A stretch of 17,783 nucleotides of DNA from Thermoplasmata archaeon (GCA_021811525.1 JAJZOK010000024.1:1-17783); one strand, 5' to 3'. Counted from the stretch's first letter, positions 1 through 7,192 are shown. The notes: generated by a model not told the origin, from the letters alone. Program-made: numbers and translations.

Positions 1-468
1 GGCATTTTGAGAGCGATTGTCAGATCATCAGAAAAATTTGAGGTAAGGATCCTCAGGCCATCGGAATGGGAGACCTTGAGAGATGCCCTGGACATAAACA
101 TGAAAAGGATCTGTACTTCTCTCCTGGCAACGGGAATGAGGTACGCAGAGCTGCAGAGATTCAGGGGGAACCCTGACTGGCTGGATGGTAGATTCGTCTA
201 TCTTCCCCGAGGTTCCATGATGAAGGTCAAGGCAAAACAGAAAGAGAGAGCCATAAGGCTAAGTGATATCGGCAAGACTCTCATTTCAGATCTATTTCAG
301 GCTCCTCACCCATTGCCTGAGCTTCCTGCATTTGACATGAAGCTGAGAAGGTTATCTAAGAGGATCCTTGAAGGAGCTCCAGTCAACAATAAGACTTTCA
401 GGAAGACTTGCAAAAAATCCTCAGACACTGCGGGGCTCAACCGGAAAAGGGATACGCACATCTACTGA
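1..468 (+). pseudogene. Tyrosine recombinase remnant 1 (truncated, no catalytic Tyr)
   Basis: The frame is open to the left window edge, so the true start may lie outside; a TTG at 7 is the first possible start inside. Seen: the box I arginine motif ATGMRYAEL (Arg about residue 45 counted from the TTG), a Lys-rich beta-hairpin region followed by KERAIRLSDIG, and NNKTFRKT (about 127-134), which resembles the box II region around the second catalytic arginine in archaeal virus and plasmid integrases. The family then needs a His and a nucleophilic Tyr about 25-40 residues on. Here the frame runs instead into about 19 unrelated residues and stops. Those last codons are an out-of-frame reading of the next recombinase, so the two genes are joined near base 408. 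Inferred to be a non-functional relic of an integrated element. Recombinase assignment is fairly sure; its element type is unknown. Confidence 0.7.
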
Positions 469-1463
469 CAGCCATATTTCTTGCTTCTTCAAGCACCGGT
501 GCAAGAGTGGGAGAATTAGCCAGGATTAACACTGATGATCTGAAGAATGATGGAATTTACATCAGAGCGGAAAAGAGAGAAGGAAACAGGATAGTTGGAG
601 TTGCTCCGGAAGTCATGGAATACCTTTTTGACTTCAGGGCCAACTGGAGGCTCAAGCCATCAGATCCTTCCGACAAGGGACTATTCGTATGGTACTACAG
701 GAAAGCCAAGGGAGTTACGGTGGTTAAAAGATACGGTGCCGATAGCCTTAGAAATTTAATCAGGGAAAAGGCAAAGGCCGCGGGCTGTGAGGGTGTTAAC
801 TCACACAGCCTGAGAAGATTTGCAGCTACTGAACTCTTCAGGCAAAACGCGGACTTCAGGAGAGTGCAATTCCATTCAGGGCACACAGATCCAAAGAGCA
901 CATTGAGGTATGTGAAAATGGTCGATGAAATAGAGGCCAGGAGGAATGCCGAATTGCTTCGGCCCTTTTTTCAAGAAGTTATTGAAAGAGAGGTGATGAA
1001 AAGAATGAATTTGAGAAGAGATATGAAACGTATAACAGGTGCGGGGAAACAGCAGGAATTTTCGAACACTGTTGCAGACTCTGAAAAAGACTATGCTTTC
1101 AGAGTAAGCGCGGGGATTCAATTGGTGAAAAAGGCAGAAAAGAGCATTAGTTCTGTGCCAATAAAAGAGCAATGCAAATTAGAAGAGAATGAGACAGAAA
1201 TTCTTGTGGAGACAATTGTAAAGGAGGTGAAAAGGGTACGCGGGATAAAAGTTTTCGAAGCGAATAATGCGCGGGGAGAGGGATTCGAACCCTCGCTCTC
1301 AATTGAGAAACAGCTTAGCAGGCTGCCGCCGTACCGCTGGGCCATCCCCGCTCATGCGGTGAAACGTTCCTGGAGGTCATTGGCAACTTGCTCAAGTACC
1401 TCTTCAAAATCCTCATTTTCTAGAGTAACAACTTCCCCAGAGGGAAGGATTATTTTTGCGTAA
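408..1463 (+). CDS. Tyrosine recombinase/integrase, catalytic domain, N-terminally truncated
   Basis: The catalytic domain of a phage-integrase/XerCD-family site-specific recombinase. Counting from the TTG at 408, all catalytic residues are visible: R33 in STGARVGEL, K56 in the beta-hairpin, H133 and R136 in HSLRR, H159 in HSGHTD, and nucleophile Y168. The usual N-terminal DNA-binding SAM-like domain (about 90-100 residues) is absent: homology starts at the junction with recombinase remnant 1, and the frame has a stop at 390-392. Residues about 178-285 form a charged, probably helical tail. From about residue 288 the frame is simply the antisense of tRNA-Ser (GEGFEP signature) and of the small gene beyond it, so this C-terminus is probably not native. 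If the element integrated at the tRNA 3' end, the original stop codon lay on the other side of the attachment site. Expression and function are doubtful. Confidence 0.65.
   Translation: MQKILRHCGAQPEKGYAHLLTAIFLASSSTGARVGELARINTDDLKNDGIYIRAEKREGNRIVGVAPEVMEYLFDFRANWRLKPSDPSDKGLFVWYYRKAKGVTVVKRYGADSLRNLIREKAKAAGCEGVNSHSLRRFAATELFRQNADFRRVQFHSGHTDPKSTLRYVKMVDEIEARRNAELLRPFFQEVIEREVMKRMNLRRDMKRITGAGKQQEFSNTVADSEKDYAFRVSAGIQLVKKAEKSISSVPIKEQCKLEENETEILVETIVKEVKRVRGIKVFEANNARGEGFEPSLSIEKQLSRLPPYRWAIPAHAVKRSWRSLATCSSTSSKSSFSRVTTSPEGRIIFA
1270..1351 (-). tRNA. tRNA-Ser (anticodon GCU)
   Basis: On the minus strand the acceptor arms GCGGGGA and TCCCCGC pair fully, with discriminator G at 1270. The anticodon arm is GCAGC-CTGCTAA-GCTGT, giving anticodon GCT. 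The long variable arm is a TCTC/GAGA stem, expected for serine, and the T arm is GAGGG-TTCGAAT-CCCTC. No CCA is encoded and no intron is seen. It decodes AGC/AGU. Its 5' base directly follows the stop codon of the small gene at 1352-1513, so it probably has no promoter of its own. Its 3' end faces the recombinase remnants, as expected of an integration site. Confidence 0.95.
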
Positions 1464-1513
1464 TACATTTCCCCGTCCTTGGAAATCTCGACCTCTGCCA
1501 GTTTTTCACCCAT
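1352..1513 (-). CDS. Small conserved-looking acidic protein, 53 aa, upstream of tRNA-Ser
   Basis: The ORF begins MGEKLAEVEISKDGEMYYAK, has a middle section IILPSGEVVTLENEDF, and ends with an acidic helix and FTA. The pattern (strand, turn, strand, PSGE turn, strand, then amphipathic helix) suggests a small beta-beta-beta-alpha domain; this is inference from the sequence only. The start is supported by a Shine-Dalgarno-like AGGGTGG at 1520-1526, six bases before ATG, and by TATA-like AACTATAAT at 1541-1549. Its TGA ends at the base before the tRNA-Ser 5' end, so the two are probably one transcript, with the tRNA cut out by RNase P. I do not recognise a family. The antisense recombinase frame overlaps it, but this strand has the RBS and sensible protein composition. 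Confidence 0.72.
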   Translation of the reverse strand: MGEKLAEVEISKDGEMYYAKIILPSGEVVTLENEDFEEVLEQVANDLQERFTA

Positions 1514-1757
1514 GATATTCCACCCTTAATTTACTTGGATATTATAGTTATTTCCTAACCTTGCGTCCGTTGTTCACCCTAGAAAGGAATTTTTCCATCA
1601 TGCTTAGCAAGGTATTTTTATCTTGTCTTTGTTCTGGTATCTTAAATATCATTTAAGAGCGATTTAAATTTCTGGTCCGCAATTTGGGCTTTGGGGCATT
1701 ACTTCTTCTGTTAGATTAAAATATCCTGAGAATAAAATCTAGATTTAATTTTTTTTT

Positions 1758-1817
1758 ATTGTGGAACCAATAATTTAGCATATTTTTTTCGCATTCGTGT
1801 AATCATTGTACCAATAA
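1758..1817. repeat. Duplicated ATTG...CAAT inverted-repeat motif (possible operator)
   Basis: Two related sites precede the surface-protein promoter: ATTGTGGAACCAATAA at 1758-1773 and ATTGTACCAATAA at 1805-1817. Each contains inverted half-sites ATTG and CAAT (spacers of 6 and 3 bases), and the two share ACCAATAA. The nearer copy ends a few bases before the TATA box, where an archaeal activator or repressor would bind. Function is inferred from position and symmetry only; short AT-rich motifs arise easily by chance. Confidence 0.3.
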
Positions 1818-1819
1818 AT

Positions 1820-1830
1820 CTCTATATACT
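1820..1830 (+). promoter_or_regulatory. TATA box of the surface-protein gene (leaderless)
   Basis: CTCTATATACT is centred about 24 bases before the ATG at 1849. In archaea this places transcription start at or next to the start codon, so the transcript is probably leaderless. No Shine-Dalgarno sequence is visible. Confidence 0.65.
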
Positions 1831-1848
1831 AATTAAAATCCGAACTTT

Positions 1849-3636
1849 ATGCTAAAACAATTAGCAATGTTTACAGTTGCTGTGGTAATGGTCCTTTCGG
1901 CTGTTTCCATAGTAACTGCAGATGGAATTTCCACTTCCACCTCGAACCATGCGAAGCTTGGAAATTACCTTCTTGAAAACACAACCCAAACCGGCTCATT
2001 TAACCTGAGCTATGTAAATGATAATGCCCACATTTTGGTGGCCAATTCAATAAATGCCACTGGGCAAGCTATAGGCAGTACAAGTCTGACCCAGTTTAAC
2101 ACAGACAATATGGTAGACCTTGGAAGCAACCTGACGGTTTTCACCTCGGGAAGTGAGAAGACCCTTCTTCTGGCGACACAGAGCCCACTTGTAGGCGGTG
2201 TGACACCATCCATAACACTGAACCTCACAACACCTGTTTCCCAGGTAGTGCTTAACGCCAAACAGACTGCTTTCCTGTCCAACCACAGTGGCTCATTGGT
2301 GTCAACATTCTACGAGAACAATATCTATAACTTCACAGTTGGCGGAATGTCATTCCTCCTGTTCTCAAGTGAGAGGGCAAGCCTTTCAAACTCAAAGATG
2401 ACCCTGACATACAGCGGGCAGAGTTCCATTTCAGCACCAGTTTTTGTTGGAATTGTCTCTACTTCAGCATTGAAGAACATGTTTGAGAGTGAAAGGGGAG
2501 ACAATGGGAACCCATTCGCATATAACAACACAACAGGCACAGTTTCTGGCAAGTTCATGTCGTTCAACTTCAATGACAAGAGCGGTTCCTTCACAAACGT
2601 CACATCCAACCTTGTACATGACACAGTGTTCACCAGCATGGCAGCTTCTGGAAACGGAACCATAGGCCTTAACAACCCCAATCCGGAATTCCCAACCATA
2701 AGCCCGATACTTGCAGGAAACCTCTTCTTCTATGGAAATAACACCGTGGTTTACCAGATACACGACAACCCGTCACTGGCAACAAACATTCTTCTGAGCA
2801 ACGGTACCCTGAACCTTTCTGTAGCAAATGGAATCAACGTGTCAGTTTACAGGCCAGCGCCTGAGGATGTACAGCATGTCAACATAACAAACCCCAACTA
2901 TACCAGTGCAGGCCTTGGAGACCAGTTTGAAGTAGAAGCCTCATCCACCATAGTGCTCTTGCACAACAGCACATTCAGGGCTTCCCTGTTCGCGCACCAT
3001 GCAACTGTCTCAGTAAACAACACTACTGGTATGATCTCCATAACCACAAAGGGAAATGCACAGATCAGCTTTGTTGCTCCTCCAGGGCTTCAGCAGATCA
3101 GTCACCCGCTTGCCAAAGCAATAGAATATGCAGTGGAGCATGGGAGACTGGCAGCACTGGTTGTCCTTGGTACACCTGGCGGCAATAATACCAACATGTC
3201 GGTGAACTACAACAGCACAATGGCAATCAGCATACAGAATGTCAACACTAACAGTGTCACCATAAAGGTCGGCTCTACCTCTTCACACGAGGGAACGAAC
3301 TTTGGCATTTTCGTGCCCAATGGAGTGATTGCAAACAACTCCAAGATTGTGGTTACCTTTGATTCAAAGAACACAGTGACTGTAAGCAATATCTCCTCTG
3401 TGATAAACGCAACAAGCACCACGCAGGCTGCTATCTATAAGGTTAGCGTAAGTGGAGGCACCTTAATAGTGGTACACGTGCCACATTTCTCAAACCACAC
3501 CATAGAGATTTCTACAGGCAGCACACAGACAGGGCTTCCGGGCCTACCTGGAAATGAGGCTGTCTACGTAATCGGTGGCGCCATAGTGGTGGTTGCCCTT
3601 ATAGGAGTGGGCCTTGCAATGAGAAGGAGGAAGTAA
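1849..3636 (+). CDS. Secreted/cell-surface glycoprotein with C-terminal membrane anchor
   Basis: The 595-residue protein starts with a Sec-type signal peptide (short basic start, hydrophobic core FTVAVVMVLSAVSIV, probable cleavage after TA-D near residue 24-25). It ends with one membrane helix (about 569-591) followed by MRRRK, which would hold the C-terminus inside the cell. The body is rich in Ser, Thr, Asn and Val and is probably mostly beta structure. I count about 27 N-X-S/T sequons by hand and see no Cys or Trp. A GLPGLPG linker precedes the anchor. This is the layout of an abundant envelope glycoprotein in archaea that lack a rigid wall. An S-layer-like or glycocalyx role is inferred; no enzymatic motif was recognised. 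It is a single-gene unit with its own promoter and a T-rich terminator. Confidence 0.8.
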   Translation: MLKQLAMFTVAVVMVLSAVSIVTADGISTSTSNHAKLGNYLLENTTQTGSFNLSYVNDNAHILVANSINATGQAIGSTSLTQFNTDNMVDLGSNLTVFTSGSEKTLLLATQSPLVGGVTPSITLNLTTPVSQVVLNAKQTAFLSNHSGSLVSTFYENNIYNFTVGGMSFLLFSSERASLSNSKMTLTYSGQSSISAPVFVGIVSTSALKNMFESERGDNGNPFAYNNTTGTVSGKFMSFNFNDKSGSFTNVTSNLVHDTVFTSMAASGNGTIGLNNPNPEFPTISPILAGNLFFYGNNTVVYQIHDNPSLATNILLSNGTLNLSVANGINVSVYRPAPEDVQHVNITNPNYTSAGLGDQFEVEASSTIVLLHNSTFRASLFAHHATVSVNNTTGMISITTKGNAQISFVAPPGLQQISHPLAKAIEYAVEHGRLAALVVLGTPGGNNTNMSVNYNSTMAISIQNVNTNSVTIKVGSTSSHEGTNFGIFVPNGVIANNSKIVVTFDSKNTVTVSNISSVINATSTTQAAIYKVSVSGGTLIVVHVPHFSNHTIEISTGSTQTGLPGLPGNEAVYVIGGAIVVVALIGVGLAMRRRK

Positions 3637-3650
3637 TCCAATTACTTCCC

Positions 3651-3667
3651 AATTTTTTTATTTTTTA
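3651..3667 (+). terminator. T-rich terminator after the surface-protein gene
   Basis: AATTTTTTTATTTTTT lies about 15-30 bases after the stop codon. Archaeal RNA polymerase terminates at such oligo-T tracts, often without a hairpin. None is clear here. Confidence 0.6.
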
Positions 3668-3764
3668 ATTCTTGGTCCATTTTACGATTTATTGATTCAA
3701 AGTAACGGCATACGAATCCCTTCAAATAATTCTGTGACTTAAGTTAAAATATCATTTCTGAAAA

Positions 3765-3773
3765 CTATAAATA
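3765..3773 (+). promoter_or_regulatory. TATA box of the 22-codon ORF unit
   Basis: CTATAAATA is a strong TATA-like sequence. Transcription would start about 25 bases on (near 3793-3796), just before or at the GGAGGTG Shine-Dalgarno sequence, leaving a leader of roughly 15 bases. Confidence 0.55.
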
Positions 3774-3809
3774 CTAGCTGATCCTTAACGCACGTGGAGG
3801 TGTCCCATA

Positions 3810-3878
3810 GTGATCAGCTTCATTAAAAGGCGCGACTACGACGATGATGAAGAAAGTGATGACGACGACGATTTGTAA
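3810..3878 (+). CDS. Candidate 22-aa Asp-rich microprotein
   Basis: A GTG start gives a 22-codon ORF: hydrophobic start MISFI, basic patch KRR, then an acidic tail (DYDDDEESDDDDDL). The Shine-Dalgarno sequence GGAGGTG at 3796-3802 is a full match to the 16S anti-SD core and sits 7 bases before GTG. A TATA box lies upstream and a T6 tract (3891-3896) downstream, so the unit is a transcript of about 100 bases. That combination is hard to explain unless the peptide is made. I recognise no family. The basic-acidic layout could suit binding to a basic protein, the ribosome or metal ions (inference). The alternative is a small RNA whose sequence happens to read as Asp codons (GAY). Confidence 0.5.
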   Translation: MISFIKRRDYDDDEESDDDDDL

Positions 3879-3886
3879 CTATTAAC

Positions 3887-3896
3887 CACCCCTTTT
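3887..3896 (+). terminator. Oligo-T terminator of the microprotein unit
   Basis: ACCCCTTTTTT follows the TAA by about 8 bases, and its T6 run fits archaeal intrinsic termination. It would close a transcript of roughly 100 bases before the helicase promoter. Confidence 0.45.
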
Positions 3897-3932
3897 TTAA
3901 GACTCTACAGCCGAGCCTGACCATAGGTTGAA

Positions 3933-3943
3933 TTTTTATTATT
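3933..3943 (+). promoter_or_regulatory. TATA-like box of the Lhr helicase gene
   Basis: TTTTTATTATT is centred about 24 bases before the TTG at 3962. This supports a leaderless start at that TTG rather than at a later ATG. Confidence 0.5.
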
Positions 3944-3961
3944 AAACGCATTAAGGCATAC

Positions 3962-6697
3962 TTGGAAAAAGTTCCACAGGACCCAACTGTATTCGATTTA
4001 TTGCACCCTAGCATAGGCAGCCTCCTGAAGGAGAGGGGCATTCTTGAACCCACTGAGCCACAGGCAAAGGTCATACCACAGATCCTGGAAGGAAAGGATG
4101 TGCTTCTTTTATCCCCAACAGGGACAGGAAAAACAGAGGCAGCGATTTTCCCTATTTTTCACAAAATACTAACTCACCGTCCGGATCCAGTCTCCACAAT
4201 TTTCATAACGCCATTGAGAGCTTTGAACCGGGATATGCTGGACAGGTTAATCAAGTACGGTAAAGAACTTGGAATCCGGGTACAGGTAAGGCACAGCGAC
4301 ATTTCTGAATCGGCAAGAAGGGAAATAGTAAACCACCCGGGAGACATATTAATCACAACGCCGGAAAGCCTGCAGATCATGCTAAATGGAAAGAGGCTCC
4401 GTGAAATTATAAAGAACGTGAAGTACGTTGTAGTTGACGAACTTCATGAGGCCGCGCAGAATGAGCGCGGGTCACAGTTTGCCATTGCCATGGAAAGGCT
4501 AAGGGAGCTCGCAGGAGATTTTCAGAGAATAGGCCTTTCCGCAACTATTGGGAACGCAAAGGAGCTATCGCATTTCCTGTCGCCGTCCAAAGATGTAACT
4601 ATAGTCAGGTCCAGCCTGAGAAAGAAAATGGAAATAGCAGTGGGTATACCACCAAAGGCCCCTGAAGAAGTTGCTGAAGCAATGGGGTGTGATGAAGGTT
4701 ATGCAGGAGCCATCCTGTATATGTGGGACATGATCCAGAAGCACAATGGAACACTCGTCTTCGTAAACACCAGGAGCGCTGCGGAAGACATTGCTTTCAG
4801 GCTGAGGCTTTATATTGACGAACCTTCAGTGCAGGTTCACCACGGTTCACTGTCCCGAGAAGCGAGAGAGACTGCAGAGGCAGATTTCAAGGCTGGAAAG
4901 ATAAAGGCCCTGATTTGCACCTCGTCCCTTGAACTTGGGATAGATATAGGCACTGCAGACCTCGTTCTTCAGCTCAACTCCCCGAGACAGATAAACAAGC
5001 TAATACAGAGGGTTGGAAGATCGGGCCACTGGATAGAAAAAATATCACTGGGGAAAATTGTCTGCAGCGATATTATTGAGCTTGAGGAAGCGACTGCGAT
5101 CGTTTCCCATATTCTTACCGGGCACCTCGAGGACATCCTCATAAGAAAGAATTCACTGGCAACACTTGCGAACCAGCTTATCCTCCAGTCCAAGTTCTTC
5201 CAGAAAATTGACCTGGACCAGTATTACAAAGTAGTAACCTCATCCTATCCCTTCAAGGGCCTTTCCAGGGTGGAATATGACAATGTTGTTGATTTTCTCG
5301 TCTCCACAAGGAAACTCTGGAAAGAGGATAATTTTGCAGGAAAGAGGAAAGGCGTCCTGAATTACTACATTGAAAACATTTCCATGATTCCAAGCGAGAA
5401 GAACTTCAAGGTCATCGACATGGTGAACAAGAAGTTCATTGGCACCCTTGATGAACGTTATGTCGTAAACGAACTTGAAGCAGGGAGTTATTTTGTCATT
5501 AAGGGCTCCACCTGGAGAATTATCAGGATTGAAGAGGAGAAGATACTTGTTGAACCCTTTCCCACTGCAGCTATTGCACCAAAGTGGTCTGGTGAAGATA
5601 TTCCAGTGCTCATTGACGTAACAGGCAAAGTCTCGGAGAACAGGGAGAAAAAAATTGTCCCTCCGTTTGTTGAAGAGTACTCAAGGGAAGAGCTCGAGAA
5701 CTGGTACAGAAAGGACACTGCCACACTGGACAGGACCATTATAGAAAGCAAGGGAAGTGAAATCATCATCCAGGTCATGCTAGGAACCAGGGGAAACTTC
5801 GCCCTTGCAGAGATCTTCTCCAGCCTGCTGGCAGGAATAACAGGGGAAAGCGTGGAGATGGATTATTCTCCTTATCACATATACGTAAGGGCATCCAGAA
5901 GGATACCCGCCAGGGACGTCAGGAGAATCATCTTAAGCATTGAGCCTGAAAAAATTCAGCAATATATTGCAGGTTCTGCCAGGAGATCCAGATTCTTCAA
6001 TTCTGTTTTCCTGTATGAAGCGAGGAAATTTGGCGTCATTAGCAACAATGCAGATATGGGGAGAATTAGACTGGAAAAGATCATTGACTCCTACCGGGAC
6101 ACACCCTTGTATACAGATTCCATCAGAAAACTTGTTTCTGATTACATGGATTTAGGGAGCCTCAGGCATTATCTCGGTAGAGTTCAGGACCAGACTATGG
6201 AATTTGTCATGAATGATGACATATCGGAAAGTTCTGATGTGTTCATTTCCCATTACTCAGAGAGAGTAGCTCCGCTCAAGCCCACAAAAACCATACTTGA
6301 AGCTGTAAAGAAGAGGCTCATCAATGAGGAGGTCACGCTCTTCTGCACATCCTGCCAGTATGTCAGGACCATCAGGATCAGGGATATAAAATCAATAAGA
6401 TGCCCTCAATGCGGCAGTTCCCTGGTTGCATCCCTTTCCCCATTCGAGAGAAACCTCCTTAATGAGGCGAGGGAAGAGACTCCGGAAGGCCTCAAGATAA
6501 GGAAGAGGCTTGTCAAGAACGCACACCTTGTCAGGGAAAGAGGCATGCAGGCCATTATGGCGCTCGCAGCAAGGGGAATAGGGCCGGAAACAGCTTCCAG
6601 GCTCCTTGTTGTCACATACCACAACGAGGAGGACTTCATTAGGGCAATTCTCGCTGGGGAGATGGATTATGCAAAGAGCAAGCGGTACTGGGACTGA
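3962..6697 (+). CDS. lhr: Lhr-family (aLhr2-like) superfamily 2 ATP-dependent helicase with zinc ribbon
   Basis: A 911-residue DNA/RNA helicase of the Lhr family. Motifs in order: Q-motif TEPQAKVIP (about 32-40), Walker A SPTGTGKT (51-58), TPLRAL (83-88), TTPESL (132-137), Walker B DELHE (159-163), LSAT (192-195), TSSLELGIDIG (320-330) and QRVGRSGH (349-356). Next comes the Lhr winged-helix and beta-barrel region, with signature LDERYVVNELEAGSYFVIKG and a WSGEDIP segment near residue 540. Late in the protein four cysteines (about 795, 798, 814, 817) form a CxxC-CxxC zinc ribbon, followed by a helical end containing ARGIGPETA. Archaeal Lhr proteins act in DNA repair or RNA handling; the target here is unknown. 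The zinc ribbon and its tail match my recollection of the archaeal aLhr2 branch rather than bacterial Lhr. The start is TTG, supported by the TATA box. Next are a Toprim protein and RNase Z, which fits nucleic-acid processing. Confidence 0.88.
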   Translation: MEKVPQDPTVFDLLHPSIGSLLKERGILEPTEPQAKVIPQILEGKDVLLLSPTGTGKTEAAIFPIFHKILTHRPDPVSTIFITPLRALNRDMLDRLIKYGKELGIRVQVRHSDISESARREIVNHPGDILITTPESLQIMLNGKRLREIIKNVKYVVVDELHEAAQNERGSQFAIAMERLRELAGDFQRIGLSATIGNAKELSHFLSPSKDVTIVRSSLRKKMEIAVGIPPKAPEEVAEAMGCDEGYAGAILYMWDMIQKHNGTLVFVNTRSAAEDIAFRLRLYIDEPSVQVHHGSLSREARETAEADFKAGKIKALICTSSLELGIDIGTADLVLQLNSPRQINKLIQRVGRSGHWIEKISLGKIVCSDIIELEEATAIVSHILTGHLEDILIRKNSLATLANQLILQSKFFQKIDLDQYYKVVTSSYPFKGLSRVEYDNVVDFLVSTRKLWKEDNFAGKRKGVLNYYIENISMIPSEKNFKVIDMVNKKFIGTLDERYVVNELEAGSYFVIKGSTWRIIRIEEEKILVEPFPTAAIAPKWSGEDIPVLIDVTGKVSENREKKIVPPFVEEYSREELENWYRKDTATLDRTIIESKGSEIIIQVMLGTRGNFALAEIFSSLLAGITGESVEMDYSPYHIYVRASRRIPARDVRRIILSIEPEKIQQYIAGSARRSRFFNSVFLYEARKFGVISNNADMGRIRLEKIIDSYRDTPLYTDSIRKLVSDYMDLGSLRHYLGRVQDQTMEFVMNDDISESSDVFISHYSERVAPLKPTKTILEAVKKRLINEEVTLFCTSCQYVRTIRIRDIKSIRCPQCGSSLVASLSPFERNLLNEAREETPEGLKIRKRLVKNAHLVRERGMQAIMALAARGIGPETASRLLVVTYHNEEDFIRAILAGEMDYAKSKRYWD

Positions 6698-6703
6698 TGC
6701 AAC

Positions 6704-6714
6704 AGATTTAAATT
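6704..6714 (+). promoter_or_regulatory. TATA box deciding the Toprim-gene start
   Basis: GATTTAAATTT lies just before the first in-frame ATG (6716), too close to serve it. It is about 27 bases before the second ATG (6737). That favours a leaderless start at 6737. Confidence 0.55.
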
Positions 6715-6736
6715 TATGATTAATTGTCAAACATTC

Positions 6737-7159
6737 ATGCCTGAAAATCGTGTTCTCAAGACTCTTGAAAAATACAGGATCAAGAATCAGGATGTGCCCA
6801 TAATCGTAGAGGGCAAAAATGACCTTGGGTGCTTAAGGTCACTTGATTTTCTAGGCAACATCATAATCCTGAACAGTGGGAATAGCCTAGTGCATTTTTC
6901 GGAAAATGTTGCAGAAACAAATGACGAGGTCATCATTCTTACAGACTTTGACAGGAAAGGCGTGGAAATAAAGAAAAATCTCCAGATGTACATGTCAGGA
7001 CTGGGTTGCCATGTGGACACAGCCCTGTGGGACACCCTGAGGAAATATGTGCCCATCAGTACAGTGGAGGAGCTCCCTTTCGCTGTTCAGAGGATTAAAG
7101 ATGATCTAGAGCACAACACCATTGACCGTGAATCCATAAAGAGAAAGTGGAATTTCTGA
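6737..7159 (+). CDS. Small archaeal Toprim-domain protein
   Basis: The protein is 140 residues from the chosen ATG; starting at 6716 adds seven residues (MINCQTF) that overlap the promoter. It is essentially one Toprim domain: PIIVEGKND with the catalytic Glu (E25), then VIILTDFDRKG with the Asp pair D70/D72. These are the metal-binding residues shared by primases, topoisomerases and RNase M5-like enzymes. Stand-alone proteins of this size form an archaeal family related to the RNase M5/DnaG Toprim group. The substrate is not known to me. It lies between a helicase and RNase Z on the same strand, which suggests a role in RNA or DNA processing (inference). No Shine-Dalgarno sequence is seen. 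Confidence 0.8.
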   Translation: MPENRVLKTLEKYRIKNQDVPIIVEGKNDLGCLRSLDFLGNIIILNSGNSLVHFSENVAETNDEVIILTDFDRKGVEIKKNLQMYMSGLGCHVDTALWDTLRKYVPISTVEELPFAVQRIKDDLEHNTIDRESIKRKWNF

Positions 7160-7184
7160 GAACTGAAGCAGATTCCGATGAACC

Positions 7185-7192
7185 TTTTATAA
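7185..7192 (+). promoter_or_regulatory. TATA box of the RNase Z gene
   Basis: TTTTATAA is centred about 25 bases before the ATG at 7213. This supports that leaderless start rather than the longer frame from 7147. Confidence 0.6.

Larger units (their letters stand above)
1514..1848. other. AT-rich intergenic region between divergent genes
   Basis: This stretch of 335 bases has no convincing gene. It holds the leader of the small gene on the left, very AT-rich DNA in the middle including a T9 run near 1750-1758, and the promoter of the surface-protein gene on the right with two ATTG...CAAT motifs. The longest plus-strand micro-ORF I noticed (ATG near 1600, 18 codons) has no RBS and I do not call it. 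Confidence 0.7.

Noticed and set aside
1118..1345. Minus-strand 75-codon ORF through tRNA-Ser
   Set aside because: It is a translation of the tRNA gene itself and has no protein-like features.
7..1463. A single recombinase gene broken by one frameshift near 408
   Set aside because: Each half has its own box I arginine motif, so a corrected frame would contain two catalytic starts. A fusion of two truncated genes fits better.
1600..1656. 18-codon plus-strand ORF in the intergenic region
   Set aside because: No RBS or promoter at a suitable distance, and the length is expected by chance.
3777..3919. Box C/D small RNA over the microprotein ORF
   Set aside because: ATGATGA and GTGATGA resemble box C, but no well-placed D' box and no terminal stem are visible. 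The matches come from GAY-rich codons.
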